Assembly: GCF_000149955.1 (NCBI RefSeq)
Contig: NC_030986.1
Location: 4,401,333-4,465,332, forward strand
Source of the DNA: Fusarium oxysporum f. sp. lycopersici 4287
Lineage: Eukaryota > Ascomycota > Sordariomycetes > Hypocreales > Nectriaceae
Length of the DNA: 64,000 nt
Reading direction: 5' to 3'
Each line of letters starts with the position of its first letter. Within the stretch, counting starts at the first letter, position 1. A program made the translations under genes and the position numbers. Below, piece after piece: positions 35,257-46,362 of this stretch. Below the pieces are notes generated by a model that was not told where the DNA came from, searched no databases, and saw only the letters and a program-made list of their open reading frames with translations.

Positions 35257-37398
35257 TCACTTTCGTCCGGTCATAGTTCCGTAGCTTTGCTCTACAGACC
35301 TTGACTTAGTCTTGGTCAAAGGCAGCTCCTCTTCCTCTTCAGAATCAGACGCAATCGCGGAATCTTCAGGCAACAATATCGTACTCGATGAAGACGAAGC
35401 CTGGTCGTTTTCTGTGTCGCTGTTCTCTGCTGAGCTCGAAACGGAAGCGGAAGGGCCTTCTCCTTCTTCGACGAGGTAAGCCGGGATAGCACCTAGGATA
35501 GCAATGAACATGAGGAAGAACCATGCAGTTACGACGTAGCCATGATCGGCGCCCCAAGTGAAAAGAGCACCTGTCGAAGCTGGACCAAGTGCACGACCTA
35601 GACCACTGAAGGTTGTGGCGTAACCATTGAGCGTGCCAAGTACCCGGAGAGAAGTGCAGGAGTTTGTCAGAAGGATAGTGACAGATGGAAATGCGACAAT
35701 GATTCCAGCAGCCTTAATGAACATAACACCCATGAGAGCGATCATGCGGCCCTTGTGTGTCGGGAAAAGAACACAGTAAGGGGTGAGGAAGTAAGCAAGT
35801 GGCATCAGAAGACCTAAAAAGATATTAGAGCCCAGCAATTCGATAATGATGACTTTCAACTTACAGCAGACTCTAAAGCAACGCAAAACACCGAAGCGAG
35901 CAACGATTGAAGGGTAGATGAGGAACTGAACAGCGCAACAAACGATGCCATAGATGGTGTATATGGTGCCAACCTCACTGTGCTTCATGCCAAATCCTCT
36001 TGAGAAGTAGAATGGAAATGAAGTATTCTCAGGAGTATGCTTTTCAACTGGGTGTCTGAGGAAGACACTGAGGATCTGATCATAAGCCACGGAATGGAAT
36101 GCGAGAAGTGTGTAGATCAAGAGGTTCATGGCTGTTGCACGGGTAATGACGCGTTCTTTCTTAGCATGTTCTGAAGCTTCGTGTGTCTTCTTCTTTGGTG
36201 CTGTCTTGTTAGGAAGAAGCGGTGAAGTAGCTTCGCCGTCTACAAACGAAGCTCGACGGGTAGAGGGTGCTGGACGAGTGGTCTTGAAAGAGCGAGTGAT
36301 ACGCTCGCCTACCAGGAGACCCCAATCCCGGTGTCCTCGCTTGCTAGGAAGTGTTTCCTAGATCTGTTAGTGATGATGTGCAGTCAATCCCTAACACAGA
36401 CTTACATGGAGAAACAGGGCTGCAATGGTAGCTGAGAATAGAAAGAAAACCATGAGAATCAGATTAGGTAGCGCAAAGGGAAAGCGCTTGAAGAACTCGA
36501 TATGGCCAAAGATTTGGGGATATTGTTCTGCAGGCTCAGCGAAGAGACCTCCGAAACTAGGTCCGATGATGGAACCCAGACTCCAAACGATAGGCATAAT
36601 GGAGAATGCTCTTGGCTGAAGTTCCCTCTCAGGTACCAGCTCAGCAACCACTGTTCTGATGATACCGACTAAACAATATTAGTGAGGAGTTCTGTGTAGC
36701 TCTCGTCTTACACACCATTCCCGTTTCCACCTCCCATAATGGCTCGGACAATGATAGCCATAGGTAAATTCGTAGACATGCCCCATACTATGAAGCAGAT
36801 CATTGAACTCATAAGGCCAAAGATGATTATCGGTTTCCGACCATAAATATCGGAAGCCTTTCCCCAAGCCACTGCAGTGGTACTTTGTGCTATGGAGAAG
36901 ACACCAGATGTGAGTCCTACCCAACTTCCAACCTTGTTGGTAGGAACACCAAAGCTGCTAACCATGCTGGGCAGATATGGGAAGACTGAGCTGTAGGCCA
37001 TGGGTTCGGCAATTCTGGCCATGGCTATTGATAGGTCAGCGGAGATCGGATGGAGCAGGATACCTGGACTGGACCATGATGTCTCTATGGGCTATGTGTA
37101 TTTTCATGTTATAGTGCCTCTGTTGTTGATGAGAAACGCTCTATCAAATTATATATATGGGAGCACACTTTCGCACGGGAATGATGGGGAACGAGAATGA
37201 CTCGGTACTGGGTTGAGGCTCATGGTGTTCGGATCGTGAACCATGCTCGTATATTGACATCTTGATACCAAGCAGGTGAAAACACAACAAGGGTGTTTCA
37301 AGGTCTTTTACAGGTATCCGTGAAATGATGAAATACTAAGACTCACCCAGAATCGCCAGTTGCTGCTTGGGCAGCTTTGGACCGTCCTTGGTCGTCAT
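35257..37398 (-). CDS. Major facilitator superfamily transporter, 557 aa
   Basis: Five exons, leftward: 37398-37347, 37024-36716, 36668-36406, 36357-35865 and 35813-35257. Introns are 322, 47, 48 and 51 nt, all GT-AG, with one open frame. The N-terminal half has hydrophobic segments and the MFS loop motif GKASDIYGRKP between helices 2 and 3. A Gly/Pro-rich segment (SLGSIIGPSFGG) sits where helix 5 should be. A long hydrophilic middle loop (KRGHRDWGLLVG to KKERVI) separates six-helix halves. The C-terminus is an acidic Ser/Glu tail (SDSEEEEELPL). The layout fits the fungal ZIF1/YCR023C-like branch of MFS, often vacuolar or plasma-membrane drug or metal exporters. The substrate is unknown. The first intron is unusually long. 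The 3' end is partly duplicated at 41574-41755. Confidence 0.9.
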
Positions 37399-39008
37399 CG
37401 CGAGGAACGATTGCGCAAAGAGTAACAGTGGAGAGGTTCGAAGTAATAAATTTTCTTGTTTCTAACAAAGACCAACGAGTATCGTGTACAACGAGACGGT
37501 GACACGAGGGATGATTAATCTGGATATACGATATACACGATCAGCTCATCAATATCTCAACTCTTGCACCAACAATAAGGGAGGAAAACAAGAAGAAGTT
37601 TTGGTTCGCAGTCACATTTACAAAGTAGAAGAGGTCAAGCCAAGCAAGCCACCAGAAAAGATATGGGTCATTGAGACCAGAAGCGGTTTGGTCGGCACAG
37701 GCAGGGTAGTGCAGAAAAGGGTTCCGATCCACTGCTCCCACCTCCAGAGGACGGACTCGAGCAGGGGTGTTTTGGGCAATTCTGCGGTCAGGAGCCCGAT
37801 AATTGGAAGAAACTGCCCCCAACTTTTCCAAAATGGCCCGCAGATTTAAAGCCCGTGGGTGTGAAATGCCTGGTAAAGGATGGGGTCACAGGAGCACTCT
37901 GTAGTGCATATTCGCCGGGGGTTTGCTACTATCGTTTGTTTTCCGCGGGAAGATTCTTTCTGTGAGACATCGGTGAGATATCATGACGCACAGGATAACT
38001 TGTAGTTATGTACAGTACGGTAAGGTAAGGTCAGTGCAGTGAAAGTCTTACACGAGAATCATTTGACCTTGGCTAGCTTGGGTAAGGCGAACTCGGCTTG
38101 TCTGGGTTGCAACCATTATTACTTGACTATCTCGATTTGTCCGGGGTCAACCATCATCTTGTCTCTGCCGCCCCCGAAAGCGGCGCCCTAAAAGTGCTTC
38201 AGTCATCCCGTCCTGCAGGCCTCCGGATATTCCCCGCCTTGAATCCGCCCTATTGCCGTGCCGAGCACTTGGCTGGTGGCGGATCAATCTACAAAGATTT
38301 CTGTGAGCTTTGTTTACTTATCATATGGCCCATAAACGGGATTCCATTGTATTGTTTATCGAGTTCCGTTCAAACAGCTGTGGTTTAGAGTCCTGGAGGC
38401 GACAAAAAAGACGGAAAGACAGTTGCAGCTGTAAGATGAAAGATACTTCCTAGATAATTTAATAAACTTACTCTAAATCTAAGGACTAACATGGTAAAAT
38501 TCGTCCTAAGTTTAGGACTCAAGTATCTCAAGAAGATCCGATATTATTGTCCTAAATGTAAGAAATCTCTATTCAGTCATTCTTTCTTTAACTCTGAATG
38601 GATGATAAATACCGATTTCATCATCTTCAGCCGAGGCTGGGGGTGGCGGCGCCACTACATGATAGCATTGACCAATCATTTCTAAGAGTCTGTTTCGTCA
38701 TCAATATCGCCTATCACATCACATTACAACTTCCTGTTACAACTTGGGTTCCTTTCACGTTTCAACTTTCACCAACATCATTATTCAGGTTCCTATTACA
38801 TGAGTAAATAAATCTAAAAAGCCCCTGGAGCTGCTAGGACGCCTTCATCATGAGTCGGATGTGAGTTCAACACCTACAGGACATTAACCATTGTCTCCCT
38901 CCACTTTCCGGACATCGTCATCCAATCTGGACCAAATCCACCATCGAGGCTTGAGACTTATACTAAACCACAATATTCAGTAACTCCTCCCATCAGGAGC
39001 AGGAGAAG
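37399..39008. other. Divergent intergenic region
   Basis: The promoter region shared by the leftward transporter and the rightward peptidase. Near 38452-38560 it carries TAAATCTAAGGA/CCTAAGTTTAGGA words of the dispersed repeat type. No gene supported. Confidence 0.5.
38452..38560. repeat. Dispersed CCTAA/TTAGG repeat fragment
   Basis: Contains CTAAATCTAAGGA, GTCCTAAGTTTAGGACT and CCTAAATGTAAG within about 110 bp. It resembles the other copies in word content but not in full order. Confidence 0.45.
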
Positions 39009-41521
39009 ATGCCAGACGAGAACACGCCTCTCATCCAAACCGTTCGGGTCGGCCCTCCCCGGAGGAGGTATCCTCACCAGACCTGGCGTCGATTCTTCAC
39101 TCTGATTTGCTCCGTGATTCTCATCGGCGGTTTTGGCTTATTCGTGTTCCAAACTTTCTTCATTGGGCCTCGTCATCACCACGGCCACCCTGGCTCTTGG
39201 TTACCAGGCAAGAGCCGTCTAAGTTATGAGGAACTCGAACGTATTCTCTTTGATACGCCGGACCCCAAGAAGGCTGAGGAATGGAGCCGTTACTATACAT
39301 CGGGCCCCCATCTGGCCGGCGCCAACTACTCACAGGTAAGGACTCATAATGGATGGCCAGTTTTAAGTATTAAGCTCATCTCTTCTAGGCCGAGTGGACC
39401 AGGGATCGATGGGAGGAATTTGGTGTCAAGTCTGAGATCGTGGCTTATGACGCCTACCTCAACTATCCCGTTGATTCCAGCGTTTCCATCCTGAAGAAGT
39501 CGAAGAGTGGGAAAGACTGGGACACCACCTTCAAGGCCTCTCTCGAGGAAGATGTTATTGACGAAGACCCCACAACGTCCCTCGAAAATCGTGTGCCCAT
39601 CTTTCACGGCTACTCGGCGAGTGGAAATGTCACTGCTTCCTTCGTCTACGTCAATTATGGTACTTATCAAGACTATCAAGATCTTGTTGATGCCAAAATT
39701 GATGTCAAGGGCAAGATTGCTATTGCTCGATATGGAGGAATCTTCCGAGGCCTCAAGGTCAAACGTGCACAAGAACTCGGTTTCGTTGGCATCCTGATCT
39801 ACAGTGACCCTGGTGATGATGGAGAAAGGACCGAGGAGAACGGGTACAAACCTTACCCTGAAGGACCTGCACGTAACCCCAGTGCTGTTCAGCGCGGAAG
39901 CGCAGAGTTTCTGAGCATTCGCCCTGGTGATCCGTATGTTCCCATAATCCTGAAATGAAAAGATTGAACTGACCTTCTAGATCTACCCCTGGATATCCTT
40001 CCAAGCCTGGTGTTCCCCGAGCACCAGTCGATGATGCAACCCCTTCTATCCCCTCCATTCCTATCTCATACCGTGATGCCCTTCCTATCCTCAAAGCTCT
40101 GAATGGTCACGGTCCAAAATCCACCCACTTTAACAAGTACTGGAACAAGAATCTCGGCTTGAAGTACAAGGGTATCAAATACAACATCGGTCCCACCCCG
40201 GATGATGTTGTTATCAATCTCTATAATGAACAGAAATATGTCACTACTCCTCTCTGGGACGTTATCGGCGTCGTCAATGGTACTATCCCCAATGAAGTCA
40301 TCGTTGTTGGAAACCACCGAGACGCTTGGATCGCTGGTGGGGCTGGCGATCCCAACAGTGGCTCTGCAGTCATCAACGAGGTCATACGAGGAGTTGGAAA
40401 GGCCGTCGAGGCTGGTTGGAAGCCTCTTCGAACTATTGTTTTCGCGAGCTGGGATGGCGAGGAATACTCACTCATCGGCAGTACCGAATGGGTTGAGGAA
40501 TATCTGCCATGGCTCTCAGAAGCAAATGTCGCCTACGTCAATGTCGACGTCGGCGTCGACGGCCCCGAGTTTACTGCTTCTGCAGCTCCTCTCCTCAATC
40601 AGATCATCCGCGACGTTACAAGCGCTGTACCCTCGCCCAATCAGACTATCCCTGGTCAGACAGTCAATGACCTCTGGTCAGGCAGGATCGCAACCATGGG
40701 CAGCGGCAGTGATTTCACCGCGTTCCAGGATCATGCAGGTATTCCCTGTATTGACTTCGGTTTCAAGTACAGAGGTAACAGTGCTGTGTATCACTACCAC
40801 AGCAACTATGACAGCTTCTACTGGATGAAGGAGTACGGTGACGTTGGATTCAAGTACCACCGAACTATGGCTCAGATCCTGGGTCTGACCATTGCCAAAC
40901 TTGCTGGGACCGTGATCATTCCCTTCAGTGCTACCGAGTACGCTGATGCGTTGGAGGGCTATCTCGACAAGGTTGAGGCCAAGTTAGAGCCTAGCAAGGA
41001 CGCTCTCACCGAGGAGGAGATCTTCAATATCCGTGGTGCCGTCTCATCGGGCAAGCCGATTGGCAACGAGGACGATTTCAAGACGAGCCTCAAGGATATT
41101 CGTGACCTCCTTGGACACTTCCACCTAAAGGCTAGCGAGCTCGACGCTGAAGCTGAAATCGCTAAACATCAGCTTGAGCAAGGTATTCCATGGTGGAACA
41201 TCGTTGAAAAGATTCGTCTCGGCTATACCATCGTCAGGGTCAACAGGAGATATAAGTTGCTCGAAAGGAGCTTCCTCTACGAAGGAGGCTTGGATGGACG
41301 AGACTGGTTCAAGCATGTTGTATTTGCGCCTGGTATTTGGACCGGTTATTCTGGAGGTAAGACATCGCCGAAAAGAACGTGATTCACATGCTGACGATTA
41401 TATAGCTGTTTTCCCTGGTTGGGTTGAGAGCATCGACGCCAAGGACTATATCAACGGTCTCAAGTGGTCCGCCATTATCGGGCGCTCCATTAACAGTGCC
41501 ATTGATGGTCTTTCGGATTAG
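39009..41521 (+). CDS. M28-family glutamate carboxypeptidase-like membrane peptidase, 787 aa
   Basis: Four exons: 39009-39335, 39389-39933, 39981-41356 and 41406-41521. Introns of 53, 47 and 49 nt are GT-AG and keep the frame. It is a type II membrane protein: a basic start, one hydrophobic helix (FFTLICSVILIGGFGLFVF, about residues 29-47), then a large lumenal or extracellular part. A protease-associated domain follows (KIAIARYGGIFRGLKV, GILIYSDP). Then comes the M28 catalytic domain with the two-zinc ligands: NHRDAW (His about 403), AGDPNSG (Asp about 414), WDGEEYSL (catalytic Glu and Glu ligand about 451-452), VNVDVG, and HSNYDS (His about 566). A transferrin-receptor-like dimerisation domain closes the protein. 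All catalytic residues are present. Relatives cleave acidic dipeptides or act in vacuolar sorting. The natural substrate is unknown. Confidence 0.94.
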
Positions 41522-41573
41522 GCTGCTGCTTGGTTCTTGGTCTGTTTTGAACTAGGATCTATGGAACTATTTA

Positions 41574-41755
41574 TGCGATTGCGTCTGATTCTGAAGAGGA
41601 CGAAGAGCTGCCTCTGACCAAGACTAGGTCCAGGTCTGTCGAGCAAAGCTACTATTACAGGACAGAAGTAAGCACTTCAGTGATTTGCTTTCAATGATCC
41701 TAGGACTCCTCATATAATATGTCATGTCTAAGGCATGCTTTAGGATACATTATCT
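41574..41755 (+). pseudogene. Relic of a second copy of the MFS transporter 3' end
   Basis: It aligns, on the opposite strand, with the last 30 codons and 3' flank of the transporter gene at 35257. The acidic tail reads ASDSEEDEELPLTKTRSRS against ASDSEEEEELPLTKTKSRS, and then the shared flank CACTTC(A/G)GTGA(C/T)TTGCTTTCAA and GACTCCTCATATAATAT. Many differences are at third codon positions, so the copy diverged while coding. A 5-bp deletion breaks the last codons. The similarity begins abruptly about 50 bp after the peptidase stop codon. Confidence 0.8.
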
Positions 41756-41810
41756 CAGATTCCGACTACAATGAGTATGGAACTCGGGCCCTTATATCCT
41801 ATCCTCCTCT

Positions 41811-41860
41811 CCTGTGTTGTCCTGTGCTGTCCTGTGTTGTCCTGTGCTGTCCTATGCTCC
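41811..41860. repeat. 10-bp tandem repeat (CCTGTGTTGT/CCTGTGCTGT)
   Basis: Four perfect alternating units of ten bases and one degenerate unit, forming a 20-bp higher-order period. Confidence 0.9.
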
Positions 41861-42319
41861 TGTCTATTCCTATTATCTACTAAATATGAATTAAATTATT
41901 TACTATAATTAACATTAGCTTATTTATTTAGAAGATGTATTAATTCTAGGCACCTAATAATTACAGGGGCAAGCCATACACTGCCAGAAATTTATTTTAC
42001 AAACTCCAAAAATTTCAAATTGTAAGCCACTTTCTTCCCTCATCATCACCACCAGCACAGAGCTATGTCGCTCTAACTTACACCATAACAAAGCAACGCA
42101 TAGGCTATTAAATAGCATAAACCTACTCTGGTAAGTATTAGCTATACAGCAGTCTATTTTTCATTTCTTTATATTAAGCTTTGTGGCAATGCAATACATC
42201 TCCAGATTCCTTACCTGGAGTCTCCCCAGAGATCTTCTAATTCCATACTCCACTCTCTATCAACCCATTTACCTCTTACCCATTTTACGTCACTAACTTC
42301 GTGATAGCCAACAGAAACC

Positions 42320-42984
42320 ATGCCGCCTAAAATCATCCCTGTCCTCGAGATAAAGGACTTCGTGGGAGCGATCAAATTGACCGACAACAAGCGCAGGGCT
42401 AAGGACAACGTCAAACTTATTCTTGAACACTTTAACCACATGAAACTCGACATGCCCCAGGTTGCTCTGGACAAGCTTGTCGATTTCCTGAAGACAGAGG
42501 AATGGGTAACAAGTCTAACAAAGCCAAGCGGGTACCGACTGTACAAAAAATTGATGGGTCATGGACGCAAATAGCAGCACCTTCATTTTGGTATGTGGAT
42601 GGTTATTTCGGCCATCTGGCCCGAAACCGATGTTATCGTCAAGCTTGCGAAGGATATGTCCAAGCTCTGGGGAGTACAGTTCCCTGGAACGAAACCATGG
42701 TTCCCGCCTAAAGTATCCAGTATGGCTATTGACAGCAAGTAGGACGTAGAAGTTCCTAAGCCTGATAGAAAGAAGAAGAGCAAGAGCAAGAAGAGCAAGA
42801 GCAAGAAGAGCAAGAGCAAGAAGAGCAAGAGCAAGAAGAGCAAGAGCAAGAAGAGCAAGAAGAGTATAAAGAATATAAATATAAAAAGGATAAATCCCTT
42901 GATACTAGTGATTCCGATGAGAAGAAATGGAAGCAGAAGGCAGACCTTCTTAACGAAACCGATATGAATTCGGCACCTAAGGTA
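42320..42984 (+). pseudogene. Decayed relative of the coiled-coil gene at 1094-2209
   Basis: The frame from ATG 42320 encodes NHMKLDMP, FLKTEEWV, LYKKLMGHGRK, then a TAG at 42572-42574, then in the same frame AIWPETD, MSKLWGVQFPGTKPWF and a second TAG near 42740. These match, in order, NHMRLDMP, FLRHEKWV, AAIWPSHLR and MSRFWGQSFPDTRPFF of the 371-residue protein. The first TAG can arise from CAG by one C-to-T change. Beyond the second TAG lies a 15-bp repeat and a Lys/Glu-rich segment (SDSDEKKWKQKADLLNE) in another frame, which may be the remains of the charged C-terminal part. The copy lies only 180 bp from the transposon nest. Confidence 0.7.
42775..42863. repeat. 15-bp coding-type tandem repeat (AGCAAGAGCAAGAAG)
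   Basis: About five and a half units of 15 bp inside the decayed coiled-coil relative. It reads Ser-Lys-Ser-Lys-Lys in one frame and Glu-Gln-rich in another. Confidence 0.88.
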
Positions 42985-43273
42985 AGAAATAGAAAACATC
43001 CAGCTATGCGAATCCGGCTACTATGCATATGTTAATTTACTATTTGGCCATATGCGTGGAGGGCAGATTCGATAGAATCGATTAGGCCATGGCAGATATG
43101 GCAAAGAAAGAATAGGAGGGGTTTAATGCTATGGTAAAAGAGCTATCTAAGAAGGATAACTAATTACCCGTTGGCGAGACCTGACGGTGGCCAACTAAGC
43201 AAGCTTAGTTAGGCACAAAAGGGTGATATAATCACAAAAGGCTAAGACAATCTCAAATGCTAGCAAATTTGGT

Positions 43274-43367
43274 TACCCGTTGGCTCATGCCGCGAGGCGG
43301 GGCGAGCCAACTAAGCAAGCTTAGTTGGGCCCAAAAGTGTGAGACGGCACAAAAGTGTGAGACAACC
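43274..43367 (+). repeat. Left terminal inverted repeat of the inner element (with TA)
   Basis: 94 bp including the TA target, identical by eye to the reverse complement of 46065-46158. It contains the near-palindrome CCAACTAAGC-AA-GCTTAGTTGG and two copies of CACAAAAGTGTGAGAC-like sequence. Confidence 0.95.
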
Positions 43368-46156
43368 CCTCACCGCCGGCTGTCGTGAATTTCATTGATT
43401 TTCTATGTGATTTTCAGGCAAATCTAGATGCTAATTAGTGAAAATAGTACTATTTCTGTCTACTTGTATTATGCCGTTAATACCTAACATTAAAGCTGCT
43501 TAGGCAGTGGTTATTTTACGCCAACGACTCTAAAAGGGCTTATCTCGTGATGCTTCTAATGGGCCAAAGAAGGCTCTCTCTCTCTGCGATGCTGAACGAC
43601 GATATCCTGGCTCTAAGAGGCCGTCTATTGCTTGGATTATTAAGCAGCTTGAAGCTGCTAATACCCTTGATTATGAACTAGTTATTTAGCCAAATATGGG
43701 CCGGCTGCGACTTCTTTCGGATGATGAAGATGAGGCTATTGTGAGCTTCGTTATGTGGATGCAGAAGTCTGGTCTTCTAGCTTCTAAAAGCGAGATTGTG
43801 GATGTAGTTAATACCATAAGAAGCCGCCGTGATGCTGATGCCAAGCCGGTTGGGAAGATGTGGTATAGGCGCTTCCGTGATGATTATCTTGAGCTTGATA
43901 CCTTGATATTGAAGGCGAAGGAAGCGGCGCGCTATGAGTATGAGGAAGCCGGCGTGGAGGAGACAAAGCAGTGGTTCAAGCGGCTCGATGAGGTTATCAC
44001 GAGATACGGAATCGGCGCCTTGGAAATCTGGAATGCTGATTAAGCAGGTATTAGAGTCGGAATACTGCGAGAGCGAGTATAATGCCTTGTTGTACGTACT
44101 AATAAGAAGGCGGCAACAGAGGTATATTCCCCTAATGATCGAGAGACTTGTACCGTGATCGGTATAGGTAACGCCGCCGGAGAGACTACTCTGCCGTGGC
44201 TTATCTTCAAAGCCTTTCTAACGCTTGAGTGGGCGAATATAGAAGGTGATCTTGAGATGCGGTTTGCACAGTCAGATATAGCGTTCTCGAATGGCGATAT
44301 AATGCTCGAGTGGGCGAGAGACTTTAACCGGAAGTCTTGGGATAAGTCTGCAGTAGTTTAACATCGTCAGCTGGATTTTGAAGAGTGGTTTGGGTGTAAT
44401 GAACACCTAAAAAGCCCTTCTAATGCTGCCGCTTTATATGATAAGCCTCTGGGCATGGAAGGAAAGGCTGAAGAGGATCTCGTGTGGCGGTTGCTTGTTA
44501 TCGATGGCTTCTCTGGTTACGGCTCTTTCGCCTTTCGAGAATACTGTATAAAATTTAATATCCTTGTTGCCTTCCTTCTTCCTTATTTAACTTACATGCT
44601 TTAACTAATGGATCTTGGTGTTTTTCAGTGGTTAAAGAATGTACACCAAAAAAGGCTGCAAGATGCTTTGCAGAAGGGAAATTTAAGCTTCAACCGCCGT
44701 AACTTTGCCGGCTCCTTTAAGGTATGTATAATCAGCTTTAACCTTCTCTTAAATACCCTGCTTTTTATATACTAATCCTCGTTATCTCAGGAGATCTTTG
44801 ATGAAGGCTTCACGCCGGCCCACATTATCACAGGCTTTGAAAAGTCAGGGATCTTCCTGCCTACCGAGGTGCCTGCAGTTAGCTATCTTCTAAAAAAGAA
44901 GCTGAAGATGCGTAAGGCTATTGACCCGGCTTTATCTTCGCTTTTACCGGCGGAAAATCGGTTCCCTTTGGCCTCTGATACAGTAAGAGATGTCAGTAAC
45001 CGCTATCACGATATTCTGAGCTTCCTAACGCTCAGGGGACTGGAGTTGGTCCGGAAGATTGTCAGTGAAGCTATTATGCTTAAAGATATCGTGAGGAATC
45101 ACGTTGAAGATCGCCAAGGGCGTATCAAGAAGAGATATCACCAGAGAAAGCGCGGCAAGCAAGTAAAACCGGTAGGAGAATATATTTACAATGTAAGCTT
45201 AGAAGAGCTTCGAGAATAGCATACTAAGGATGTAAATGCAGGAAATAAGGCATAACAGCGACTTTAGCTTCGGAATCTTCGATCTTTTGCAATCTAGCAG
45301 ATGAAGGAGATAAGAGATAAGTAGCGGAAGAAGAAGGAGGTTATCATCAACGGCGTTAAAAAGAGGTTACAGTTTAAATAGTGGCTTGAATACACCGGAA
45401 AGGATATTAAATATGCCTCATATAACGCCTCACGAGCTGAGATACGTTCTCAACTGAATAAGAAGGAGGATTTCTTTATAATCGATACCTAGCTTGCCCT
45501 GGAAGCCCGTGAGGCTATTCGCAAAGCACGCTTTGCAGATAAGCCCCTCTCGTCAGCCGATTTATCACGACTTCTCTGCAGCAATAATACCGTCGATTTC
45601 ACGCTTATACAAGCGCCGGCCGATCAGGATGAGGATGAAGATAATGATTTATCTGATAAAGATGATCTTAAGATGCCCTTATCGCCGCCCTGCCTACTAG
45701 ACCGCAAGTCCTCCCTTCCGACGATACCCTCAACACCATGCCCGCCTCAATACCATGCCCGGTATGATGATGCCTTTATTAATCGGATGATAGAGGAAGC
45801 CGAAGCCTTAGAGGCCACTTAGGCACTTTACGATGAATAATAACACCCCTAAATTGCGTGAGAAATGCATGAGAAGTCGTTCTTAATTAGGAAGCCATCT
45901 GGGCGCTGCAGCAGTCATTTCGCCCAGTCACATATAGTTAATAGCAAATATATTATCATAAGAAGCTTTATTTCTATAATTCCAGCAATTTTCATATTTT
46001 TTGACCTGATGAGAGTGTTGAAGAACAGGAAATGCCGCAAACAGCACCAAAAACCGGTCCCTTCGGTTGTCTCACACTTTTGTGCCGTCTCACACTTTTG
46101 GGCCCAACTAAGCTTGCTTAGTTGGCTCGCCCCGCCTCGCGGCATGAGCCAACGGG
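43276..46156 (+). mobile_element. Pogo/Fot-like DNA transposon, 2,881 bp, inactivated
   Basis: Bounded by perfect 92-bp terminal inverted repeats starting CCCGTTGGCTCATGCC and flanked by duplicated TA, the target site of the Tc1/mariner-pogo superfamily. It carries one transposase gene in plus orientation, broken by many stops. Ends are intact, so it could still be mobilised in trans by an active relative. Perfect repeats beside a heavily mutated transposase imply recent insertion followed by rapid point mutation of the interior. Confidence 0.9.
43471..45837 (+). pseudogene. Pogo-type transposase gene with RIP-like stops
   Basis: From ATG 43471 one frame stays homologous-looking to the end, apart from about a dozen TAA/TAG codons. 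Parts in order: an N-terminal HTH (RPSIAWIIKQLEAA), a CENP-B-type HTH (VGKMWYRRFRDDYLEL), the DDE core beginning near IWNAD, LLVIDGFSGYGSFAFREYC around 44490-44550 (pogo-family pattern LxxDGHGSH), then FLLPYLTYML-stop-LMDLGVF where active relatives read LPPHxxHxLQPLDxGVF. A GT-AG intron of 69 nt lies at 44722-44790. The sequence after 45219 continues in frame through further TAG codons to TAA near 45837. Every visible stop fits a Gln codon changed by C-to-T, and the nearby Pro-to-Leu, His-to-Tyr and Ser-to-Leu changes fit the same mutation. Confidence 0.85.
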
Positions 46157-46158
46157 TA
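46065..46158 (-). repeat. Right terminal inverted repeat of the inner element (with TA)
   Basis: Perfect reverse complement of 43274-43367. Confidence 0.95.
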
Positions 46159-46362
46159 GTAAATATTAGGTTTAATATATCTATGTACGGATAATTCCCT
46201 GTTATTTCCAGACTTTTCCTTGGAGAATTATCGGATAATATTAAACGGGGCAAATCACGTTAATGAAGATGTGTCCCAGCCTTTTGTGACTGTATCACCC
46301 TTTTGTGCCCAACTACCTTAAGCTTGCTTAGTTGGCCATCCCCCGGCTCGAGCCAACGGGTA

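Larger units (their letters stand above)
43167..46360. mobile_element. Outer element of a nested insertion, about 311 bp when the insert is removed
   Basis: Its ends, CCCGTTGGC..., are inverted repeats of about 75 bp (imperfect), flanked by TA on both sides (43165-43166 and 46361-46362). Both contain the subterminal block CCAACTAAGCAAGCTTA followed by GCACAAAAGGGTGAT. The inner element interrupts it at a TA. Removing the inner element and one TA leaves 43167-43275 joined to 46159-46360, about 311 bp without coding capacity. That is the size and structure of a MITE mobilised by a related pogo-type transposase. Confidence 0.8.

Noticed and set aside
42572..42574. TAG/TAA read as sense codons (altered genetic code) in the transposon and its neighbour
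   Set aside because: All functional genes in the window use TAA, TAG and TGA as stops, and C-to-T decay explains the pattern.
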